A stretch of DNA of 64,000 nucleotides from DASZIT01 sp963770635. Lineage in GTDB: Bacteria > Actinomycetota > Acidimicrobiia > Acidimicrobiales > RAAP-2. The stretch's first letter is position 1; each line of letters opens with the position of its first letter. The stretch lies in the NCBI GenBank assembly GCA_963770635.1, contig CAVYQI010000004.1, positions 558,001 to 622,000 on the forward strand, given 5' to 3'. A program made the position numbers and the translations under genes. Of the stretch, positions 1-9,739 are shown one piece after another. The notes beneath the pieces were generated by a model. The model had not been told where the DNA came from and did no database searches. It saw only the letters and a list, made by a program, of their open reading frames with translations.

Positions 1-1
1 G

Positions 2-716
2 GAGCGGCGCAACGCCGTGGACCGGATGACCGCGGCCGCGCTGGCTGAGGCCTTTCGGAGCTTCGACGCGGACCGTGGTGCGTCCATTGCCATTCTCACC
101 GGTACAGCCGGCACCTTCTGTGCCGGCGCGGACTTGAAAGGCCTGACCGAGGGCCGAGGCAACCAGGTCACCGAAGTAGGCGACGCCCCGATGGGTGTTT
201 CCCGCCTCCGGCTGTCCAAGCCGGTCATCGCCGCCATCGAAGGATTCGCGGTAGCCGGAGGCCTGGAGCTGACCCTCTGGTGCGACCTGCGAGTGGCCGC
301 CCGAGACGCCACCCTCGGCGTCTACTGCCGGCGGTTCGGCGTCCCGCTGATCGACCTCGGGACCATCCGACTCCCCCGCCTCATCGGTCACAGCCGGGCC
401 ATGGACCTGATCCTCACCGGACAGCGGGGTGAGCGGCGAAGAGGCGTTCACCATGGGCCTGGTCAACCGGGTCACCGAACCGGGTGCCGCGTTGGAAGGG
501 GCGCTCGAGCTCGCGCAGCAACTGGCGACCTTCCCCCAGACCTGTATGCGCCACGACCGACTTTCGGCCATCGAGCAATGGGACCTGGGGGAACCCCAGG
601 CGGTGGTCAACGAGGTTCGCCACGGTCTGGTCACCATCGCCAGCGGCGAGACACTCGAGGGCGCGGCCCGCTTCGCGGCCGGCACCGGTCGTCACGGCGA
701 CTTCACCACCGGGTAG
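2..716 (+). CDS. Enoyl-CoA hydratase/isomerase (crotonase family), 5'-truncated, one frameshift
   Basis: The reading frame is open from base 2, so the true start lies upstream of the window. The visible start of the frame (ERRNAVDRMTAAAL) is the usual crotonase beginning after the first strand. The oxyanion-hole segment GTFCAGADLKG and the second segment AIEGFAVAGGLELTLWCD are clear, so CoA-thioester chemistry (hydration or isomerisation of enoyl-CoA) is expected. The frame breaks in the G run at 426-429; removing one G joins LTGQR to VSGEEAFTMGLVNRV, the expected C-terminal part, which ends at 716. Substrate cannot be told. The neighbouring thioesterase and downstream acyl-CoA genes suggest fatty- or branched-acyl catabolism. 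Confidence 0.85.
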
Positions 717-746
717 CGTCCCAACCGTCACCCGATACGGTTGGGC

Positions 747-1184
747 ATGGCAGCGATGACGGTCGAGGGGCTCCGGCAATTTCTCCTCGACGGGTTCCCG
801 CTCGACCCTCCGGCGTTCGTGGTCGAGGACCTGCAGGACGACACCATCCGAGTCCGACTGCCGGTCCTGCCGTCCCATGGTCGGCCGGGTGGCACCGTCT
901 CCGGTCCGGCGTTGATGTCCCTGGCCGACTGCACCGCCTGGCTCGCCATCGTCGGCCATATCGGACCGGTGCCGTTGGCGGTGACCACCAGCCTCCACAT
1001 CGACTTCTTGCGGAAACCGGCACTGGTCGACGTGGTGGCCACCGGGACGGTGCTGAAGCTGGGAACCCGGCTGGCGGTGGTGGAGGTGGCCATGGTGTCC
1101 GAGGGTGGTCACGACGTGATCGCCAAAGCCCAGGTCACCTACTCGATCCCTCCTGAACCGAGGGAGGAACGCCCAGTAGGGTAG
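747..1184 (+). CDS. PaaI-type hotdog-fold acyl-CoA thioesterase
   Basis: A 145-residue single hotdog domain. The segment HGRPGGTVSGPALMSLADC, at about residues 46-64, matches the PaaI-family pattern in which the catalytic acidic residue lies in the central helix (LAD), followed by the strand VTTSLHIDFLRKP. It probably hydrolyses CoA thioesters in the cytosol. ATG 747 is preferred over TTG 741; ATG 756 is also possible, and no good ribosome-binding site distinguishes them. It follows the crotonase by 30 bp, so the two may be co-transcribed. Confidence 0.8.
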   Translation: MAAMTVEGLRQFLLDGFPLDPPAFVVEDLQDDTIRVRLPVLPSHGRPGGTVSGPALMSLADCTAWLAIVGHIGPVPLAVTTSLHIDFLRKPALVDVVATGTVLKLGTRLAVVEVAMVSEGGHDVIAKAQVTYSIPPEPREERPVG

Positions 1185-1226
1185 GGCGGGCATCGAAAAG
1201 TCTCGACATCAGGAGGGGATCCCGTC

Positions 1227-2958
1227 ATGCACGACCTCGTCATCCGAGGCGGAACCGTCGTCGACGGCACCGGAGCGCCGGCACGGACGGCCGACGTCGC
1301 GGTGGACGACGGGCGGATCACCGCCGTGGGCGCTCTCAACGGCGGTGGCGCGTCCCGGCACCGTCGACGCCGACGGGCTGCTCGTCACGCCGGGATGGGT
1401 CGACATCCACACCCACTACGACGGCCAGGCCACGTGGGACGAGGTCCTGGCCCCGAGCAGCTGGCACGGGGTCACCACCATCGTCATGGGCAACTGCGGG
1501 GTCGGCTTCGCCCCGGCCCGGCCCGACCACCACGACTGGCTCATCGGCTTGATGGAAGGCGTCGAGGACATCCCCGGCACGGCGCTGGCCGAGGGCATCG
1601 CCGTGGGAGTGGGAGAGCTTCCCCGAGTATCTCGACGCCCTCGGCCGGCGGCAACTGGACCGTCGACGTCGGCACCCAGATCGCCCACGGCGCGGTGCGC
1701 GCCTACGTCATGGGCGAGCGCGGCGCCCGCAACGAGCCGGCCGACTCCGGAGGACATCGCCGCCATGAAGCATCGTAAAGGAGGCCATCGCCGCCGGGGC
1801 CCTCGGGCTTCTCCACGTCGCGGACCATCGCCCACCGCGCCATCGACGGCGAGCCGGTGCCGGGCACCTACGCGGCCGAGGACGAGCTGTTCGGTATCGG
1901 GCGTGCCCTCGGGGAGCTCGGGACCGGGGTCTTCGAGCTGGCTCCGGCCGGGGTGGCCGGCGAGGACCTCATCGCCCCGGCCAAGGAAGTCGACTGGATG
2001 CGGCGGCTGTCGGTCGCCATCGGGCGGCCGGTCACCTTCGCCCTGGTCCAGGTCGACTCCGCCCCCGACCTGTGGCGCCAGCTGATGGACGAGTCGTTGC
2101 GGGCGACCTCGGAAGGCGCCGACATCTGGCCCCAGGTCGGCGGCCGGGCCACCGGATTGCTATCCGGTCACTTCACCTCGTTCTGCCTGTTCGACCCGAT
2201 TCCCGCCTACCAGGACCTGAAGGCCAAGGGCCTGGCGCCCGCCGAGCTCATCGAGGGGCTCCGCCGACCGGACGTCCGGCTGTCCATCGAGTCGTGGATC
2301 CCCGAGACCCCCGGATCTCTGGCGCCGCATGGAGCAGGCCTACCGGGCCACCTATGCCCTCGGGAGCCCGCCGGACTACGAACCCGGGCCCGAGCGGTCG
2401 CTGGCCGGTCTGGCCGCCGCCTCCGGTCGGACCCCCCTCGAGGTCGCCTACGAGGCCATGCTCGACGACGACGGGCGTGGGCTGCTCTACTTGCCGATCC
2501 TCAACTACGCCAACGGCGACCTCGAGCCGGCCCGGGAGATGCTCCTCCATCCCCGGTCGGTGGCGGGCCTGGCGGACGGGGGGGCCCACTGCGGGGTCAT
2601 CTGCGACGCCTCCCAGCCCACCTTCATGCTCACCCACTGGACCCGCGACCGGGTACGGGGCGAGCGGCTGCCCCTCGAGTGGATGGTGAAGAAGCAGACC
2701 CGCGACACCGCCCGGCTCTACGGGCTCACCGACCGGGGCACCCTCGAAGCCGGGGCCATCGCCGACGTCAACCTCATCGACTACGACGGTCTGCAGCTGG
2801 GGAATCCGACGGTGATCGCCGACCTCCCGGCCGGCGGGATGCGCCTGGTCCAGGACGCGACTGGCTACGTCGAGACCATCAAGTCGGGGGTCACCACCTT
2901 TGCGGACGGGAAGGACACCGGGGCCCGACCCGGGGCCCTGGTGCGCGGCGCCCGCTGA
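1227..2958 (+). pseudogene. D-aminoacylase / N-acyl-D-amino-acid deacylase-like amidohydrolase, about seven frameshifts
   Basis: The start is well defined (ATG 1227 after GGAGGGG). The N-terminus MHDLVIRGGTVVDGTGAP and the metal-binding segment TPGWVDIHTHYDGQ are typical of COG3653 N-acyl-D-amino-acid deacylases. The protein must be stitched across frames: breaks fall near 1345, 1610, 1650, 1745, 1775, 1815 and 2315. Later parts (GNWTVDVGTQIAHGAVRAYV; GLADGGAHCGVICDASQP; LEAGAIADVNLIDYDGLQLG) are well preserved and end at 2958. Each break is a net single-base shift and the residues between breaks are intact. This suggests either recent decay or poor base calling. A gene of about 570 residues is implied if intact. 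Confidence 0.8.
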
Positions 2959-2972
2959 CGCTTCGGCTCCGG

Positions 2973-3395
2973 TTATCGGTCGGCGGGATCGAGGGTCGCC
3001 GGCTCCAACGTGGTCGCCACCGCCTCAGCCGCCCGCTCGGCGTTCATCCTCTTGGTGATCCAGCGCTCCACGAAGAAGGCGAGGAAGGGCACGAATCCCC
3101 CGCAGACCACGAACAGGATCCTGCCCAGGTGCCAGTGGGCCCGGCGGGCCAGGTCGGCACCGGCGACCAGATAGACGATGTAGAGGTAGCCGTGGATGGG
3201 GGCGACGATCTCGGCCACGATCTTGTGATGCCCCCAGTACTGCAGCGGGATGGCGACGAACACCAGAATCACCAGGGCCGTCCCCACGATGTAGGCCATC
3301 ACCCGGTAGCGGAACATGGCTCCGCCGATCGGGTCGGCACTCCGGGTCCTCTTCGGGGCTTTTACTTTCGACCCGGTGTCGGGCACGTCTACCAT
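2973..3395 (-). CDS. DUF3817-type small integral membrane protein
   Basis: A 140-residue protein with three predicted membrane segments. The order is a basic N-terminus, MFRYRVMAYIVGTALVILVFVAIPL, then EIVAPIHGYLYIVYLVAGADL, a short WHLGR loop, and ILFVVCGGFVPFLAFFVERW. The IHGYLYIVYL and GRILFVV...PFLAFFVERW segments match the DUF3817 family common in actinobacteria. The molecular role is unknown. ATG 3395 lies inside the end of the upstream gene (7-bp overlap), so the pair is probably translationally coupled. Confidence 0.75.
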   Translation of the reverse strand: MVDVPDTGSKVKAPKRTRSADPIGGAMFRYRVMAYIVGTALVILVFVAIPLQYWGHHKIVAEIVAPIHGYLYIVYLVAGADLARRAHWHLGRILFVVCGGFVPFLAFFVERWITKRMNAERAAEAVATTLEPATLDPADR

Positions 3396-3913
3396 CGCTT
3401 CCTGTCCGGGCCGGCGTTGAGCTCGGCCAGATACCGGTTGTACTCGGCGAGCTCGGGGTCTCCCTCGTCCCCGTCCCCCTCCGCGTCGACGTCGGCGTCG
3501 ACCTCGGTGTCGGTGAGCTCCCCCGCCAGTGGCCGGTCAGCCTGAGAGCCGACCATGGTCGCGGTGGTGGCGTCGGCGGCCGTTGCGACCGGGGCGGCCG
3601 GGGGTCTCGATCGCCGACCCCCGCTGAGCGCCCAGCCCGGCTCCTCCTCCGGGCCTAGGAGCTCACCGTCGGGCCCCAGCCTCGGCCCCTGGCGGCGCCG
3701 GGTGAACATGGTGGGATCGTCGTGGATCAGCTGCCACCATACGTAGATGGCGTACCCGGCGAACAACGGCCACTCGAAGGTATAGGCCCAGCTCAGCGTG
3801 TTCCCGCCGTAGGCCCGCTCGAACTGCCACTTGGTCAGCAAGGCAAACGTCGGCAGCAGGACCAGGAGGGTGATGTGCATCCCGATGCGGCGGGGAGTGA
3901 AGAATCGCTGCAC
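3389..3913 (-). CDS. Actinobacterial membrane protein of unknown function with acidic C-terminal tail
   Basis: 174 residues from GTG 3913. An N-terminal membrane hairpin (IGMHITLLVLLPTFALLTKW, then a second segment ending YAIYVWWQL) is followed by a cytosolic charged tail rich in Asp and Glu around residues 130-160. The layout resembles the first part of SURF1-like proteins, but there is no further support for that. A longer start at 4009 would translate a GC-rich tandem repeat into an Arg/Leu run and was not used. It overlaps the start of the downstream DUF3817 gene, so the two are likely expressed together. Function unknown. Confidence 0.6.
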   Translation of the reverse strand: MQRFFTPRRIGMHITLLVLLPTFALLTKWQFERAYGGNTLSWAYTFEWPLFAGYAIYVWWQLIHDDPTMFTRRRQGPRLGPDGELLGPEEEPGWALSGGRRSRPPAAPVATAADATTATMVGSQADRPLAGELTDTEVDADVDAEGDGDEGDPELAEYNRYLAELNAGPDRKRW

Positions 3914-3956
3914 GCTCCCAGAGTACCGCCCACCTCCGGCGGCTCCCATTCGCCGC

Positions 3957-4006
3957 CGGCCCCGGAGACGGCCCCGGAGACGGAGCCGGAGACGGAGCCG
4001 GAGATC
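3957..4006. repeat. Short tandem repeat (about 12-bp unit GGAGACGGAGCC)
   Basis: About four copies of a 12-base unit of the form GGAGACGG(A/C)(G/C)CC lie between the start of the membrane-protein gene at 3913 and the metalloprotease gene at 4086. The repeat lies in the shared upstream region of two divergent genes. It creates artificial Arg/Leu-rich reading frames. Confidence 0.6.
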
Positions 4007-4085
4007 CACCAGGTTGGGCCCCCGGTTTCTTAAGATCTCGTCGTGTACCCGGGGTTGTCACACCCCCGCCGTACCTTCCTCCTCC

Positions 4086-4742
<657 letters not shown>

Positions 4743-4756
4743 CGCCGCTCTCGCCT

Positions 4757-5986
4757 TCACCCCCGGCGGTCGAACCCCAGCCGGAAGGACCGGACGGCGC
4801 CGACGAAGATGTTCGCCTCGATGTCGGGCGGCTCGATCACCGACAGGTTGTTGATCCGCTGGGTAAGTCGCTCCATCAGCATCCGGAGTTCGAACCGGGC
4901 CAGCGGCGCGCCGAGGCAGAAATGGGTTCCGAACCCGAACGACACATGCGGATTGTGCTCCCGGCGGATGTCGAAGCGGTAGGGATCATCGAACACCTCG
5001 TCATCCCGGTTGGCCGAGGGATACAGGAGGATCACCCGGTCCCCCGCGGCCATGGCCACTCCGCCGACCGTCACCGGCTGGGTCGCGGTCCGGAAGAAGT
5101 TGTTCAACGGCGTCACCCACCGGACCATCTCCTCCACCGCCCCGGGAACCAGCGACGGGTCGGCGGCCATGGCTTCCCACTGGTCGGGGTGAGCGCAGAA
5201 TTCGGCCAGTGACCGGGTGATGACGGTGCGGGTGGTTTCGGCCCCTCCGGAGATCATCAGCCCGGTCTCGTTCATGATGGTGTCGTCGGCCATCGGGCAT
5301 CCGTCGATCTCCGCATGGGTCCACACCGAGACCAGGTCGTCGGCCGGTTGCGCCCTCCGGGCGGCGGCCACCTCGTTCAGCAGCCCGGAGAATTCGATGA
5401 TGGCCTCGAAGAACCCCTGCCCCGCCTCCGGGTCGTTGGCCGCCTGGTCGTAGCGCATCAGCCTCTCCGACCACGACTTGATGTCCGTCCAGCGGTCCTC
5501 GGGGAAGCCGAGGAGCCCGGCGGTGAGTCGGGCGGGCAGCGGCGCGGCCAACTCGGAGACGATCTCCACCTCGCCGCGATCGATCCAGGTGTCGATGAGC
5601 CCATCCATGATCCGGGCCAGTTGGGGCTCGAGGCTGCGCACGGCCTTGGGCGTGAACCGGCGGGAGATGAGTTTCCGCTGCTGGCTGTGACGGGGATCGT
5701 CGAGGGAGATCATGTTGTCCTCTCCGGGGGCGAAGAACGACCGGTATCCCTGACCGCTGAGAAAGACGTCATCGCGCCGCTCCACCTCGACCACGTCGGC
5801 ATGGCGAGTGACCGCCCACAGATCGTTCTTTTCGTCTCGGGCCAACGGGCGATGGTGGCGCAGCTGTCGGAGCGTCTCGTGCATGGCCTCGATGTCGACG
5901 TAGAAGGCCGGGTCAAGGAGGTCGGGCATGGCCGGCGACGGCTGGGCGGTCGGTGCGCCGGTCACGGTCATGTCGGCCTCGGCCAT
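4757..5986 (-). CDS. Cytochrome P450 (CYP125/CYP142-like)
   Basis: A full-length 409-residue soluble bacterial P450. The I-helix oxygen-binding segment is ISGGAETTRT, the K-helix is EEMVRW, and the haem-binding loop FGFGTHFCLG holds Cys357 as axial ligand. The run EEMVRWVTPLNNFFRTATQ resembles mycobacterial CYP142/CYP125 steroid side-chain hydroxylases; this is judged from remembered family sequences. A role in oxidising a steroid or branched-chain terminal carbon would fit the acyl-CoA module at 9.7-17.3 kb, but the gene is 4 kb away. It needs separate ferredoxin and reductase partners. It diverges from the transporter gene across 82 bp. Confidence 0.9.
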   Translation of the reverse strand: MAEADMTVTGAPTAQPSPAMPDLLDPAFYVDIEAMHETLRQLRHHRPLARDEKNDLWAVTRHADVVEVERRDDVFLSGQGYRSFFAPGEDNMISLDDPRHSQQRKLISRRFTPKAVRSLEPQLARIMDGLIDTWIDRGEVEIVSELAAPLPARLTAGLLGFPEDRWTDIKSWSERLMRYDQAANDPEAGQGFFEAIIEFSGLLNEVAAARRAQPADDLVSVWTHAEIDGCPMADDTIMNETGLMISGGAETTRTVITRSLAEFCAHPDQWEAMAADPSLVPGAVEEMVRWVTPLNNFFRTATQPVTVGGVAMAAGDRVILLYPSANRDDEVFDDPYRFDIRREHNPHVSFGFGTHFCLGAPLARFELRMLMERLTQRINNLSVIEPPDIEANIFVGAVRSFRLGFDRRG

Positions 5987-6068
5987 GGCGAGATGCTACC
6001 CAGCCGGCACCCGGGTGGAATTGGGCAGGCGCCGGGCAGCCCGGTCACCGACGCGCTACAACTGTCGG

Positions 6069-7010
6069 GTGTCATACGTCCTGGCGGTGACCGCAGCCTT
6101 CGTCAACGCCCTCACCTCGGTGTTGCAGCGGATCGGGGTGGAGTCGGCGCCGTCGTCCGCGGCCATGCGGTTGAGCCTGATGGCCCACGCCGTGCGTCGC
6201 AAGATCTGGCTGGTCGGGTTCGCCCTCATGCTGGTGGTGTTCGGCCTCCAGGCCACCGCCCTGCGCCTCGGCCAGCTAAGCGTGGTCCAGCCGGTGCTCA
6301 CCACCGAACTGCTGTTCCTGTTGCTCATCCTCGCCGTCTGGTTCCGCTATCACCTGGGTTGGCGGGAATGGGCCGGCTCGGTTGCCATCGTGGCCGGACT
6401 CGGTGGCTTCTTTTTGGCCGCCCATCCCAGTGGTGGCAACCTCAACCCCGACAACCGACAATGGTTCGTGGCGTCGGCGCTGCTGACCGTGGCCATCGCC
6501 GGGTTCATCCTGGCCGGCCTCCGGGGCCCCCGTTGGTGGCGGGCCGCCTCCTTCGGCACCGCCACCGCCATCACCGCGGCGTTCAGCGCCGCCCTGACCA
6601 AGTCGACCACCATCTTCGTGTCCCGCGGCTGGGGGCACGTCTTCACCCACGCCCAGCCCTACCTGCTAGCGGTGACCGGGCTCGGAACCGTCTTTCTCAT
6701 CCAGAACGCGCTGCATGCCGGGCCGATCACCGCGTCACGGACGACGATGGTTACGGTGAACCCGCTGGTCAGCATCCTCATCGGGATCAACCTGTTCGGT
6801 GACCGGCTCCGCGGCGGCCTGTTCCGGACGGTGGTGGAGTGCATTGCCCTGGCCGTGCTGGTCACCGGGGTGGTGGTGCTGTCCCAGACCGAATTGGTGG
6901 TGGGCGAGATCGGCGCCGACGGTGCCGGAGAGCTACTGGCGACGGCCCGTCAGCGCGGGTCGCAACCGGTTGTCATCATCCCCGAAGCCGACATCGCCCC
7001 AGAACTCTGA
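6069..7010 (+). CDS. DMT-superfamily (EamA-like) membrane transporter
   Basis: 313 residues from GTG 6069, with about nine to ten hydrophobic segments. It starts VSYVLAVTAAFVNALTSVLQ and has the characteristic loop segment ALRLGQLSVVQPVLTTELLF after the third helix. An internally duplicated EamA-like half follows (TASRTTMVTVNPLVSILIGI). Proteins of this kind export or take up small metabolites; the substrate cannot be read from sequence. The C-terminal hydrophilic tail of about 40 residues overlaps the 3' end of the convergent exonuclease gene by 78 bp. Confidence 0.75.
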   Translation: MSYVLAVTAAFVNALTSVLQRIGVESAPSSAAMRLSLMAHAVRRKIWLVGFALMLVVFGLQATALRLGQLSVVQPVLTTELLFLLLILAVWFRYHLGWREWAGSVAIVAGLGGFFLAAHPSGGNLNPDNRQWFVASALLTVAIAGFILAGLRGPRWWRAASFGTATAITAAFSAALTKSTTIFVSRGWGHVFTHAQPYLLAVTGLGTVFLIQNALHAGPITASRTTMVTVNPLVSILIGINLFGDRLRGGLFRTVVECIALAVLVTGVVVLSQTELVVGEIGADGAGELLATARQRGSQPVVIIPEADIAPEL

Positions 7011-7652
7011 GCACCGACGATCCCGGACGGAAGGGCGAGCCGACGCCGCCCCCGGCCACCCGACCCCGGCACCCCGAGCCAACAGTTCCGAGATCTCCAG
7101 CGCTTCAGGCCCGAGCTTGTCGGCCATGGCCGCGAACAGCGCGGCGGTGACCCGGGCGTCTCCCAATGCGCTGTGGTGGTCGTCCCAGGTCAGCCCGAAA
7201 TAGTCACAGCAGTCGACCAACTTGGCCTTGCCGTAGAGACCCATCCGGGTACGGGCCACCATCAGGGTGTCGACGATCGGCACCTCGCCGACCATCAGGC
7301 GGTCTCCGCCGTGCCGATGGCACTCGGCCCGGAGGAACCCCAGATCGAACCGGCCCACGTTGTGCCCGACGATGACCCGGCCGGAGAGCAGCTCGGCCAG
7401 GAAGGGGTGGACGTGGCCGAAGGTGGGTGCTCCCTTGATCATGGCCGCGGTGATCCCGTGGACATGGGTAGGGCCGGGGTCGCATCCCGGATCCAGCACC
7501 GTGGAGAAGGCGTCCAGTTCCACCCCGGCCGGATCGGTGACCACCACCGCCACCTCGACGATCCGGTCGTTGGTCGCCGAGAACCCGGTGGTCTCCACGT
7601 CGATCACCGCGAAGCCGGGTCGAATCACATCGGTGTTATTCACAGCCCCCAC
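6933..7652 (-). CDS. DnaQ-like DEDD-family 3'-5' exonuclease
   Basis: A 239-residue protein with all three exonuclease motifs: ExoI DVETTG at about residues 18-23, ExoII HNVGRFDLGFL, and ExoIII HHSALGDARVT with the HxxxxD spacing of DEDDh enzymes. It therefore resembles the DNA polymerase III epsilon proofreading domain, but it is free-standing, so a repair or RNA/DNA end-trimming role is equally possible. Past about residue 195 the tail is low in secondary-structure signal and overlaps the convergent transporter gene. The start is GTG 7652; GTG 7643 is an alternative. Confidence 0.85.
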   Translation of the reverse strand: MGAVNNTDVIRPGFAVIDVETTGFSATNDRIVEVAVVVTDPAGVELDAFSTVLDPGCDPGPTHVHGITAAMIKGAPTFGHVHPFLAELLSGRVIVGHNVGRFDLGFLRAECHRHGGDRLMVGEVPIVDTLMVARTRMGLYGKAKLVDCCDYFGLTWDDHHSALGDARVTAALFAAMADKLGPEALEISELLARGAGVGWPGAASARPSVRDRRCSEFWGDVGFGDDDNRLRPALTGRRQ

Positions 7653-7683
7653 GGTAGATCGGGGGTGTGACGGAATCGGGTAT

Positions 7684-7751
7684 GCCCAGCTAGCTGTGCT
7701 GACGACGGCCTGTCTGAGCTGGGCTTATGGTTGCGGCCGGGAGTCGGCCGC
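7684..7751 (-). terminator. Hairpins downstream of the MFS gene (candidate terminator)
   Basis: Just past the MFS stop (7755, minus strand), GCGGCCG at 7733-7739 and CGGCCGC at 7745-7751 form a perfect 7-bp stem with a 5-base loop. Further on, GCCCAGCT (7684-7691) and AGCTGGGC (7717-7724) form an 8-bp stem with a long loop. No clear U tract follows, so an actinobacterial I-shaped terminator is inferred rather than shown. Confidence 0.45.
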
Positions 7752-7754
7752 CGG

Positions 7755-9584
7755 TCAGGCGTCGGAGCCGACCAGCTCCTTCAGTTCGGAGGCCACCCGC
7801 TGGTCGTGCTCGCTCTTGTCCCGCTTGGCCTGGGCCGGGCTCCACCGTCCCTTGATCAGGAAGATGGTCGGAATGAAGAGGACCATGCCCCCGATCGACA
7901 CCCAGAACCAGTGCTGCCACTGCTTGGGCGAGGCGTTGACCCCGTTCTGCAGCGCGGTGAGCTGAGCCTGGTGGGCGGCCAGGTAGTTCAACTGGTTGGC
8001 GTACGGGAGCACCAACGTCTTCAGCTGGGTCTGGTAGATGACCAGTTGCCCGAAGACCTTGGATCCGAGCGCCTTCTGGGCGGCGGTGATGTTGGCGGCA
8101 GTGGGGTTGGTGCCCAGGGCGGTGACGATCGGAGCATTCTGGGGTTCGCTGAGGACCTTCAACAGGGGGGCGTGAGCCTGGGCGAAGGCCACCGACTGCG
8201 GATGCTGGACGAGGAACTGCTGGACGTCGGTGTTGGTTCCCGGGATGGTGGTGATGGCGAGGGGTTGGTTGTCGACCACCGGATTGACGCTGTTGATCAC
8301 CACCGGCAGGAAGATGAAGGAGATCCCCACCACCAGGCGAATGATCCATCCCCAGAGGGCCAGCCCGGTGCCCACCAGGGCCGGGTTCTTGGCCTCCACC
8401 GTCTCGGTGTAGGCGGCCATCCACGGGGCATAGGTGATGGACAGAAACATGGCCAGGAACACCTCGATAACGGCCAGGGTGTAGTAGCCGGTGTTGGCGT
8501 TGCTGGCCTGCATCAGGAAGACGATGAGCATGCCGATCGCCCCGAGCGCGCCGATCAGCATGAACGGCTTTCGCACCCGCAGCCGGTCGGAGAGGACGCC
8601 GAAGATGATGAGGGCGATGGCGTCAGCCCCCCAGAACCACACGTTGAGCCCGTTGGCCTGGGTGACCGAGAAGTTCAAACCGTCGGGATTCTTGAAGGTG
8701 GTGGAGTAGAAGATGGTGAAGAACCCGGCGGCGGCGAAGTAGACCAACAGGAACACCGAGATCCCGGCGGCCGACCCGATCAGGTCCCATCTGAATATCT
8801 GCGGCCACGGTCGCTTGGTCGCCGACACCAATTCGGTTTCGGACAGGCCTCGGGTCCTGGCCTCGACCAGCAGCTGGTCGCGGGTCGAGACCAACAGGTG
8901 ATCGCGCAACCGGGACGACAGGTCCTTCAAGAGCACCAGGCAGAGGACGAACGTGGCCAGGGCGCTGATGCCGGAGATGATGAACTGGCTCTGCCAATCG
9001 CCGAAGTGGGTCAGGGTGTGGGTGGCGACGATGCTGGTGATGAGGCTGCCGGCCACCGGCCCGACCGTCCAGAACCCCATGGCCGAGGCTCGACCCAACT
9101 GGGGACTGAAGTCGCGCACCAGCGCGGGTGTCGCCACCAGGATCGCCCCCTCCACCAGGCCCATGGCCGAGATGACGATGGCGAATCCCCACTCGGTGGT
9201 GACATTCGGCACTCCGAAGGTCACCAGGAGCCCCACGATCAGGAGCCCGTAGATGACCACATTGGTCCGACCCAGCCGGTCGGTCTGGCTGGCCGGGAGC
9301 GAGGCGAACGCCCCGATGAGGTTCGAGACGATCACGATCCCCACGTAGAAACTGAACGACATGTGGAAGTAGCGCAGGATGTTGGGGGTCACCCCGGTCT
9401 GGGTGTAATAGGTGTAGTAGAGAACGACGGTGGCCAGCACGGCCAGGGCCAGGAAGCCGGTTCGTCTTCCTGCCCGCGGGAACTGGTCGACCTCGTGGAC
9501 GAAGAGGAAGCGGAACAGGGCCCCGTGCTGGGAGGATCCGGCCGGATCCTGGCTCACCGTGGCTGGAACCTCTGCTGTCGTCAT
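7755..9584 (-). CDS. MFS permease with large insertion before the last membrane helix
   Basis: 609 residues from ATG 9584, chosen because AAAGG lies 8 bases upstream; an upstream GTG at 9608 is also open. The first half has the MFS loop 2-3 signature in a degenerate form (PASQTDRLGRTNV), and the second half repeats it (LSDRLRVRKPFML). Between the penultimate and last helices is an insertion of about 120 residues (from NSVNPVVDNQ to ASPKQWQHW), mostly helical and Gln/Ala rich, predicted to face outside. The tail after the last helix is basic and cytosolic. Substrate unknown; the position beside acyl-CoA genes suggests uptake of a carboxylic acid or sterol-like growth substrate. Confidence 0.8.
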   Translation of the reverse strand: MTTAEVPATVSQDPAGSSQHGALFRFLFVHEVDQFPRAGRRTGFLALAVLATVVLYYTYYTQTGVTPNILRYFHMSFSFYVGIVIVSNLIGAFASLPASQTDRLGRTNVVIYGLLIVGLLVTFGVPNVTTEWGFAIVISAMGLVEGAILVATPALVRDFSPQLGRASAMGFWTVGPVAGSLITSIVATHTLTHFGDWQSQFIISGISALATFVLCLVLLKDLSSRLRDHLLVSTRDQLLVEARTRGLSETELVSATKRPWPQIFRWDLIGSAAGISVFLLVYFAAAGFFTIFYSTTFKNPDGLNFSVTQANGLNVWFWGADAIALIIFGVLSDRLRVRKPFMLIGALGAIGMLIVFLMQASNANTGYYTLAVIEVFLAMFLSITYAPWMAAYTETVEAKNPALVGTGLALWGWIIRLVVGISFIFLPVVINSVNPVVDNQPLAITTIPGTNTDVQQFLVQHPQSVAFAQAHAPLLKVLSEPQNAPIVTALGTNPTAANITAAQKALGSKVFGQLVIYQTQLKTLVLPYANQLNYLAAHQAQLTALQNGVNASPKQWQHWFWVSIGGMVLFIPTIFLIKGRWSPAQAKRDKSEHDQRVASELKELVGSDA

Positions 9585-9699
9585 CCCGTGCCTTTCTGCC
9601 CGTGACATTCCCGCCCGTGCCCCTCTGTGCCCGTTTCGTCGGCGGGCCTACTGCGGAATTCACGGTAGTCGGACGGCACGGTGGTCAGACGGCACGCAC

Positions 9700-9720
9700 C
9701 GGGCGGGGCCACACCGCCCG
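9700..9720 (-). terminator. Stem-loop after the acyl-CoA dehydrogenase operon
   Basis: CGGGCGG (9700-9706) pairs perfectly with CCGCCCG (9714-9720) across a 7-base loop. It is 20 bases past the stop of the last gene of the minus-strand acyl-CoA operon. No U tract follows; this is a candidate only. Confidence 0.4.
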
Positions 9721-9739
9721 TGCGGCCGGTACGGCCGGC

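Noticed and set aside
3914..4009. N-terminal extension of the membrane protein (start at 4009)
   Set aside because: It only translates a tandem repeat into Arg/Leu; GTG 3913 gives a sensible membrane-protein N-terminus.
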